Positions 57,401 through 64,000 of a DNA stretch of 64,000 nucleotides are shown in pieces. The notes under the pieces are model-generated. The model was not told the origin of the DNA. It saw nothing but the letters and a program-made list of their open reading frames with translations, and did no database searches. Source of the stretch: Rotaria socialis (Eukaryota; Rotifera; Eurotatoria; Philodinida; Philodinidae); NCBI GenBank assembly GCA_905331475.1, contig CAJNYU010003358.1, forward strand, positions 62,001 to 126,000, given 5' to 3'. Positions within the stretch are counted from its first letter, which is position 1. Each line of letters opens with the position of its first letter. A program made the position numbers and the translations under genes.

Positions 57401-58981
57401 TTATATTTCGTGCAAGAAAGCCAAGTTCACTATTAAATGGCTGTATATTAAGCATTGTTTGAAATAATTGTAAATGTGTTCGTGTATCAACAGATGATTG
57501 GGTACTTAGTACAGGCTGTGCTGTTATTGTTTGATTTTGTGTGGAAAATAATGTGGCTGTATGAAATAAAACAATTTTATATGAAACATATAATTATTTG
57601 AAGAATCTTACGCGCAGTAGTTGTTGTTGTAGTCGTGGGAAACAGACTAAATGATGATGCCGTTGATGCTGCTGTTGATGGTGTAAATGAAAATGTGCCT
57701 GTCGTTGTTGGCTTTGATACTGAAAAACCGAATGATGAGCCAGCTGTTGTTGTAGTAGCTGTTGGAAACAGTGAAGTTGAGCCACCTGAAAAGAGAAAAA
57801 AATCATGTCGTTATTTTTTCTTGAGAATTAAAATATACCAAAACTAAACGCTGGAGTAGCTGTTGCTGCTGGAGCTTGAGCAGCTCCAAATGCAAATGGG
57901 GATGCCGATGTAGTAGATGCTGCTGTAGTACCAAATGGGGCATTCTGAAATAAAATTTTGATATTAGTTAATTTTCTTGTTTTTCAATCGGTCAAAATTT
58001 ACTGGATTTGCTGTGGTTGTTGTCGGTCCACCAAATGAAAATGGTGCTGCTGCTGCTGCTGTTGTCGTTGTTGGAGCACCGAATGCAAACGGCTAAATAA
58101 CATAAAATAATTATGTCTAGAAATATTTTTCTTTTCTATTTACTAATGTCGATGTTGTCGTTACAGCTGGCTTATTATTTCCAAAAAAAGTCGAGTTTAA
58201 TGTTGATGGTGCTGTATTTGTACCAAAAATATTTGTTGAATTCGTTGTAGCTATTGATTATTATTATTATTATTATTAAAGAGAATAATTAATTAAATAA
58301 AATTTTCGTTACAAGTTACTGCTGGTGACGAGCCACCAAATAAAGGTGTTCCAGATGATACTGATGGAAATAGACCTCCAGCAGTTGACGTTGCTGTTGT
58401 AGAAAATTTTCGATTTTCCATATAGTCCTCGAAACGGAGTTCCTAAAACAGAAGAAATACAAAATATTTATTTGATAAAAAGAAATGTTTTATTTCATTC
58501 ACCTCCATAGACTTCTTTTCATAGACTGGCATAACACATATGTTGCAATGTTTTACACGAATTTGTGTTTGAGCACCATTTTTAGTTACTTTATCTGTAC
58601 CAGCAACAGAATCATATTTATGTATTGTACCTGTTCCAGTTGATCCATGTTGAAGAGTTGTATTAGCCGGACTTGCTCCTCCTGAAAAGAAAACAACATT
58701 AAATATTCGATTCATTTTCAATGCGAATAGTTAATCAACTAAGAAAAGAATTTCTTAAACGAAATCAAACTCTTAAGTCAAATTCATAATTTTCTGTTTT
58801 GCATATTCTCAGTTTTATTACCAAATAAACTTGTTGATCCAAATGGTGTTGACGTAAGTGTATTAGGTTGTGTTGTTGTATTACCAAATAACCCAGTTGA
58901 AGTTCGATTTTGATTGACAGGTGTTGATGTTCCAAAAAGACTCGTATTACCCGATGTTGCTGCCGAACCAGAATTAAACAT
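54474..58981 (-). CDS. NUP98: Nucleoporin NUP98, without NUP96
   Basis: About twelve exons from ATG at 58981. NUP98 is an FG nucleoporin of the pore's permeability barrier. The first exon (58822-58981) has GLFG/SLFG repeats. The next two encode the GLEBS motif for Rae1/Gle2 binding (GTGTIHKYDSVAGTDKV, VKHCNICVMPVYEKKSMEEL, RFEDYMENRKF). Several Thr/Ala-rich exons with FG dipeptides follow to 57.4 kb, then a 1.7 kb intron. An exon from about 55700 to 54880 is disordered with a poly-Gln run and starts the C-terminal autoproteolytic domain (YYTKPTIDELRNYF, REHYGSVTFQGSKINLAGLDL), completed by VGEELNCQAIISLLGVYP, LIEMNYGHYLRGMTKKFNG and GTWTFK. Splicing a 59-nt intron (54489-54547) adds a 15-nt final exon, Val-Asp-His-Phe-stop. 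Without splicing the frame would end KVEIYLFFD. Canonical NUP98 is cut after His-Phe, before Ser. Confidence 0.93.
55700..57395 (-). other. NUP98: Long intron of NUP98
   Basis: About 1.7 kb between the FG-repeat exons and the exon starting PNIGLDRTRIRT. This is some 30 times the usual intron length here. I saw no exon or gene inside; the frames at 55641-55874 and 57207-57455 are extensions of flanking exons or spurious. Confidence 0.6.
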
Positions 58982-59773
58982 GATTTTAAATGTTTAATTT
59001 CGTTTGAAAAAAAATCTGTAAACAAGAAGAAAAAAACAGAATGCTTGAATTGAAACCATTTTTATCATTTTTTAGTTAGTTTCTTTGTTGTTTTTTTATG
59101 ATTCAAGATAAAAGAAGATTGTAGAAGAGATTATATAAATGTGTATACAGAAAAAGATAATTAATCAATGAAGAAGATACGATAGACATACACGCACTTA
59201 GACAAAACTATTGTGATTTATAATCAATATATATATCTAATTCTAATACTCAATTTGATGTTACAGAGTAAAAAACAAAAAAAATTAGAACAAAAAGGAA
59301 GTGAACATAAAGCCTGTTTATTATTCGTTTTTGAGTTTGTCTTATTCTTTTACTGTTCATTTCAGATGACAAAAAAAAAGAAAAAGCGTATATATTATGT
59401 ATATATAAATAGCAATAAACCTGTACAAGAAGAAAAAAAATGCATTCGCTCATTCTGTACGTAATTATGTCGAGGTATCTGACAGCCCTTACAGAAAACA
59501 CTTTTGTTCTTTTGATGTTTCATCTTTCCATATTTTCGAACAGTATTTGACTAGGGAATGGGCTATTTGATCAAACCGAACAGTAAATAAATAAAGAAAC
59601 AAACAAAAATTGAGCACAACACATACAATCATATATATTGAGTTTTTTTTTCTTGGCTTCAATCAACTGGGATATATAAGTGAGCAGTATGTGTGTATAT
59701 ATATATATATGTATACATCATGTAGAAAAAAAAGTGTAAGATACGAAAAACAAAAACAAAAAAAGAGATTTAT
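58982..59773. other. Intergenic region between NUP98 start and CIP4/FBP17-like stop
   Basis: About 790 bp. It holds the NUP98 promoter side and the 3' flank of the upstream F-BAR gene. A (TA)n run lies near 59695-59711. The frames at 59213-59464 (+), 59250-59501 (-) and 59610-59798 (+) are Lys/Phe/Tyr-rich and not gene-like. Confidence 0.55.
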
Positions 59774-62700
59774 TCAAAAACGGCCGGAATCAATTTGATG
59801 GGAAGATATGAGATGCTGTTGAGAATCAATACGAAGATAAGATGATGGAACAAAACCCGTTGTACCATCATGTTTTTGTATACGTGTCCATCCGTCGCCT
59901 TGATCATCTTCTAATATATCAAGACATTCGCCAACATATATTGATGCTGCATTTACATATTGACAACCATTTACACCGTGACCTGAAACAATAGAAAAAC
60001 GATTTATTTCACATACTCCACGTGTTCTATGAGAATCTCATTTTTTCAAAGATATTTTGGCGTTGCCCAATGAAGGGATCTCAAGACTAATGAATCATTA
60101 TTTTCTACAACTTGCATGTATACTGTTATCTCGAACTTTTTTTCATAGAAATGGTCGATGTGTATTTCTTTTCTTTGATAAGCTAGTCAGTGTCAAGGAT
60201 AAATAAATTCTTGAAAACGTTTCAAAAGCATTTCAGGACAAAATATATTGTACTCCTTGCTCTCAAAATTAGGCTTTCAGTATAACAGAAGAAGATATTC
60301 TGAAAATAACAATCATTCCTAGCTAATTGATATACCATTTTTTTGTCACGTGACTAACAATGTCTCGAGATGTACTATAAATTTTAAAACAGACTAACAC
60401 ATAAACGTGATTAGATTTTTCTATCCTGAGCGACCAGAGTCTGCTTGCAAATTTTCAATTAAAACAATAATAGCACTAACAAACGTATATTAGCTCCATT
60501 AAACTTACCATTAAAATCGTACAGTGCATACGCTTTAGTCATCGCTCCAACATTGAGTTGTTGTTTATATTGTCTATCGGAATGATCAATAGCATGTATG
60601 TGTTCATCATCCATTTCTTCGTCCTCAAAAGAACCGTTGTGTTCATCATTATGTAGAGTATGAGTTGATACTCTTGCTGTTGCATCATTCTGATGTGAAC
60701 TCATGGACGGTAATCGATGATAATCATGTGGGGATGTTATCTGTTCAGGAATATCTGGAGGGCTAAAAATAACAAAATAATTTATTTGATCAAGTAGAAA
60801 GAAATGTTTATTTCTTCTTGAAATAGATAAACAAGGAGAATGTGTTAGATGCTAAAAAAAAAGACTAATATATCCCATTTCAACAATTAGCAAAATATAA
60901 TATCAAGATTTTTAAGTTTCGTGCAGACCCTATTAAGAATTGTTATGAAAAGAATAACAAGAAGAAGGAGAATGAGATTTCTTTCTATCAATGTCATGCT
61001 ATCAAAATTTGATAATTGAGAAAGTTCTTTTTCTACGTAGAATATGATGATATAGATATAATTGCTAACCAAACTGTTGCTGACCAACGTCGATTGATAT
61101 TTATCAATTTATTATTATATTGTGGTGAATAATGATGATAAAAATTGAGGAAACTAATAAGATTTATTTACGAGATCAAAGCATTATGGCATAACAGTAA
61201 AAAACAAAACCTAATATCAATCCGTTTTTTTCTCTCCTTTCTACATAGTTTTTGTTACCTTCGATTTTGTGATGGTGTACTAGATTGTGAATTGTTATTG
61301 TTACTTATTGATTGATCAGAACCATAATTGGTTCGTAACTGGCATGTTGATTCATACTCAGATTGTGTGGGAGCTCGTGTTCGTTCGATTTCAGCTATGT
61401 AAGACTTCAGAAGAAAGAACAACAAACAAATTCAAGTAAAAGTAAAAGTAAAAGAAAATTCTTCTTACTTCAAATCGTTTTATTTCTGCTATTAATTTTT
61501 CAATATGTTCATCGATAGCTATAATTTGTTGTGTTACATCTTGTTCATCACCAAATTTTGGATTTTCTTGGAAAACAAGTCTCATTTTTGTTAGGCCTTC
61601 TCTACGAAAATCAAACAGAAATATAAATAAAATTGATTTATTCATAGAAAATTACTTGGCTTTTTGTTTTTTTTCTAGTTCAGTTTTGCAAGTCGTAATT
61701 TGTTCTTGAAATTTTTTCAAACGCTGTGCTGGTGGCAATGTACTATAGGGTGTGTTGGATATTGATGAATTGGAATTTCCATTACTTGTTGGCTAGACAA
61801 AAAAAAGGATCAATTAATAATGAAATTACGATCTATATAAATCAAGGGGTAAATAAATTTTTGGGTCATACGAAGCATATTTTACTACTATATACATTTA
61901 AATTTTTTCCTTTTTTCTTTCGATTCTACAAACAAGAATACTATCTACATTCGAATATATTCTTCTTCCTACTTACCAATATTGTCTATAGTAGAAAAAA
62001 ACAAACATTTCATAGATGGATTTTAGAATTCAATACAACAGCAGATTCATTTCTTTCTTCACTTACTTTTCTATGTGATGAACTTCCAAAAATTTTTCTT
62101 ATCGTACTCGCTGTTCCGCCACTTTTATTCGCTCCGGGTTTTCTTAAACCCATTGCTGGTGTTGCCATTAATGTTTGTGTTCCGTTTACATTACCACTAG
62201 CATTGCCGACGGCATAAATGGTTGCTACACCGTTTTGACTACTATGATCACTACCCGAACTTCTTAATGTATTTGATCGTGCTAATTCTCCTGTTGGATG
62301 ATGATGATTAAGTAGAGTAATATTATATATCTGTTGATCTTGCCCATTACTAGATCCATTCAATAACATTGATGAATAATCACCAATGGCTAAATCAACC
62401 TATGATACAAAAAATTGAAGTATGTACGTATAAATCATAGGATAGTAAAATAGAGTACCTCTTTTTGATCATCGGGTATCGCATAACCAGATTTATATTC
62501 TTCAATAACAGCATGTGCATCTGTATTTGCATTCAATTGTTCGGTTTGCTTTGTCATTTCATCTAGACATCGTTGTATACGCGGTAGAACTTCGGCATGT
62601 GATTGAATAAATTTAATATAAACATCTTTAAGTTCCTCGGAACGTTTCCCATCTAATTGTTGTAACTCGGATAAAATATTTGGTAATTGTCTTTCATAAA

Positions 62701-63498
62701 ATAAACTTTGTGTTTCATTAAATAAAGAAACATGAGACGAATAATTTGTATGTGCATCGTCGCATATTTTTGATTTTGACGTCATTGTATCACGAGCTTT
62801 TTCTAATTGTGCACGAGATAAATCCAGATCTTCGTGAGCTTTTTCATAGCTTTCTTTTGCTCGACGTGCTGATTCATGACATTCTTCATATTTTCGTAAC
62901 GACTAAATAAATATAAGATCAAACTCAAAAAATGTAGTTTTACATAACAAAATTCTTTTCCTATTCGTACTCATAAATATTTATGAAATTTCGAATCTTT
63001 CTATCTCCAATTTCTAAATTTAAATATCTAATTTTCATTTCGGTTCGTTTTAAGTTCTTAGAAAAAAAAATTTGAATTCTAAATTAATCATCTATTAGAA
63101 GATGACGATACAATCTCTAGAGAATTTTTCAATTGCATGATTGCACGGGCGTATTTGAGTACTCGTATGTTTTATGATACCGATGACATTTACACGAAAT
63201 ACTTGACATAATCAGATAAGTTTTATTTTTGACACATATGTAAAATCACATACTTTAATCATTAATTCATGTTGTTTATCAAGTTGACGTTTTATTTTTG
63301 CATATTCATCCAAACATTTTTTTCTTTGTTCTCGACATTCTTTTACTGTTATCTGTATTTGTTTTATTGAACGCTCACGAATATTTTCAGCTATTAATTC
63401 ATGCTGTGAAGCTAGATCTTGTAGTTCTTTTAATGTTGAACAAAATGCAAGCGTATATGTAAATCTATACGAAAATAAAAACAATTGATTATATAACG

Positions 63499-63529
<31 letters not shown>

Positions 63530-63941
63530 TTTTATTTCAAATTTGAGCATACTTATTATAAAAATCTTCGTGTTCTTTTAATTTTGGTGTATAAGTTTTT
63601 GTTAGCTTTTTTAATGCTTTCGCATATTCATCTTCAACTATACATCGATCTTTAAGAAACGATTCATATTTTTCACAGAATTGTAAACTTTTCTCAGCAT
63701 ATTTAGCAACATTATCAAATTGATCCTAAATAAAAGAGAATTGTATTTAAATGAATATATATATATATACGAAACAACATACCCAAAGTTCGACACCCCA
63801 ACTTCGATTCAACATACTTCTATTTGTTTTAATATTTCTTCGTGTTTCTAAATTTATATGAGATTCGCTTACACAATCATCTTAAAAAAAGAAATGAATA
63901 TCAATATAACCTTGCTATGTACACCTGTGAATATCGCTCAT
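59774..63941 (-). CDS. FNBP1: F-BAR/HR1/SH3 protein of the CIP4-FBP17-TOCA family
   Basis: About eleven exons; stop at 59774-59776. These proteins bend membranes through an F-BAR dimer, bind Cdc42 through HR1, and recruit N-WASP and dynamin by SH3 in endocytosis and filopodia. F-BAR exons: NRSWGVELWDQFDNVAKYAE (63.8-63.7 kb), EDEYAKALKKLTKTYTPKLK, LKELQDLASQHELIAENI, QLDKQHELMIK, YEECHESARRAKESYEKAHE, and ending ANTDAHAVIEEYKSGYAIP. A disordered linker follows (62.0-62.4 kb). HR1: PPAQRLKKFQEQITTCKTEL, LTKMRLVFQENPKFGDEQD, IEKLIAEIKRFESYIAEI. SH3: TKAYALYDFNG, then an intron of about 530 nt, then GDGWTRIQKHDGTTGFVPSS (59774-59982). The 5' end is uncertain: ATG 63941 (MSDIH, 17-nt exon to 63925 joined to 63867) and ATG 63969 both give open joins, but the stronger acceptor at 63885 would require an exon outside the window. 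The symbol denotes the family, not a specific vertebrate paralogue. Confidence 0.9.
63480..63531. repeat. (AT)n microsatellite in an F-BAR gene intron
   Basis: AT-dinucleotide run of more than ten units at about 63507-63530, next to the acceptor side of an intron in the F-BAR gene. It produces the Ile/Tyr run seen in the raw frame. Confidence 0.85.
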
Positions 63942-64000
63942 CTCTATGGTTGATAGTACGATAAGCCATGAACGACGAACGAAGAGAAAAAAAGACGAAT

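Noticed and set aside
57594..57806. Minus-strand Gln/His-rich frame
   Set aside because: It overlaps a NUP98 FG-repeat exon in another frame; the Thr/Ser/Phe-rich frame is in phase with its neighbours.

Overview
The window is nuclear DNA from a small animal. Nearly every gene is an intron-rich eukaryotic gene with a clear metazoan relative, the DNA is AT-rich by eye, and most introns are only about 50-60 nt (GTAAG/GTATG donors, TTTTAG/TTTCAG acceptors). Compact genes, a spliced glycoside hydrolase that looks bacterial in origin, and a divergent pair of large LolA-like membrane proteins suggest a bdelloid rotifer (Adineta/Rotaria type). That taxonomic call is inference; no rRNA or mitochondrial marker is present to settle it. 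There is no sign of an operon, CRISPR array, tRNA or rRNA.

Layout. 1-3.0 kb: no gene seen. 3.0-3.6 kb (-): only the first three coding exons of a MAEA-like E3-ligase subunit. 4.1-5.8 kb (-): CtBP co-repressor whose catalytic histidine is replaced by arginine. 8.8-10.1 kb (-): membrane-anchored GH5-type glycoside hydrolase. 10.6-14.1 kb (-): protein with two cyclic-nucleotide-binding domains. 17.4-19.5 kb (-): mitochondrial dihydrolipoamide dehydrogenase. 21.7-26.2 kb: two related LolA-like type I membrane proteins, head to head with 101 bp between them. 27.5-29.9 kb: a 2.3 kb non-autonomous DNA transposon with terminal inverted repeats, a 10-bp flanking direct repeat, internal degenerate repeats and a nested 0.2 kb MITE. 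32.6-34.5 kb (+): SERINC. 34.9-36.5 kb (-): SIRT1. 36.8-45.6 kb (+): TTC21B/IFT139. 45.8-46.7 kb (-): Rac GTPase with two microexons. 48.0-48.8 kb (+): FN3 protein, probably GPI-anchored. 49.9-53.9 kb (-): PP2A B56 subunit. 54.5-59.0 kb (-): NUP98 that stops exactly at the autocleavage point. 59.8-63.9 kb (-): F-BAR/HR1/SH3 protein of the CIP4/FBP17/TOCA family.

The genes are mostly unrelated housekeeping, signalling and ciliary genes. Possible functional links are only general: CtBP and SIRT1 are both NAD(H)-dependent chromatin regulators, and Rac and the TOCA-family protein both act in actin/membrane remodelling; adjacency is not evidence of co-function. The most unusual observations are the pre-trimmed NUP98 C-terminus with no NUP96 behind it, the CtBP active-site change, the truncated MAEA locus, and the structured transposon. 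Splice sites were assigned by reading frame, phase and homology, so exon edges are predictions without RNA evidence.
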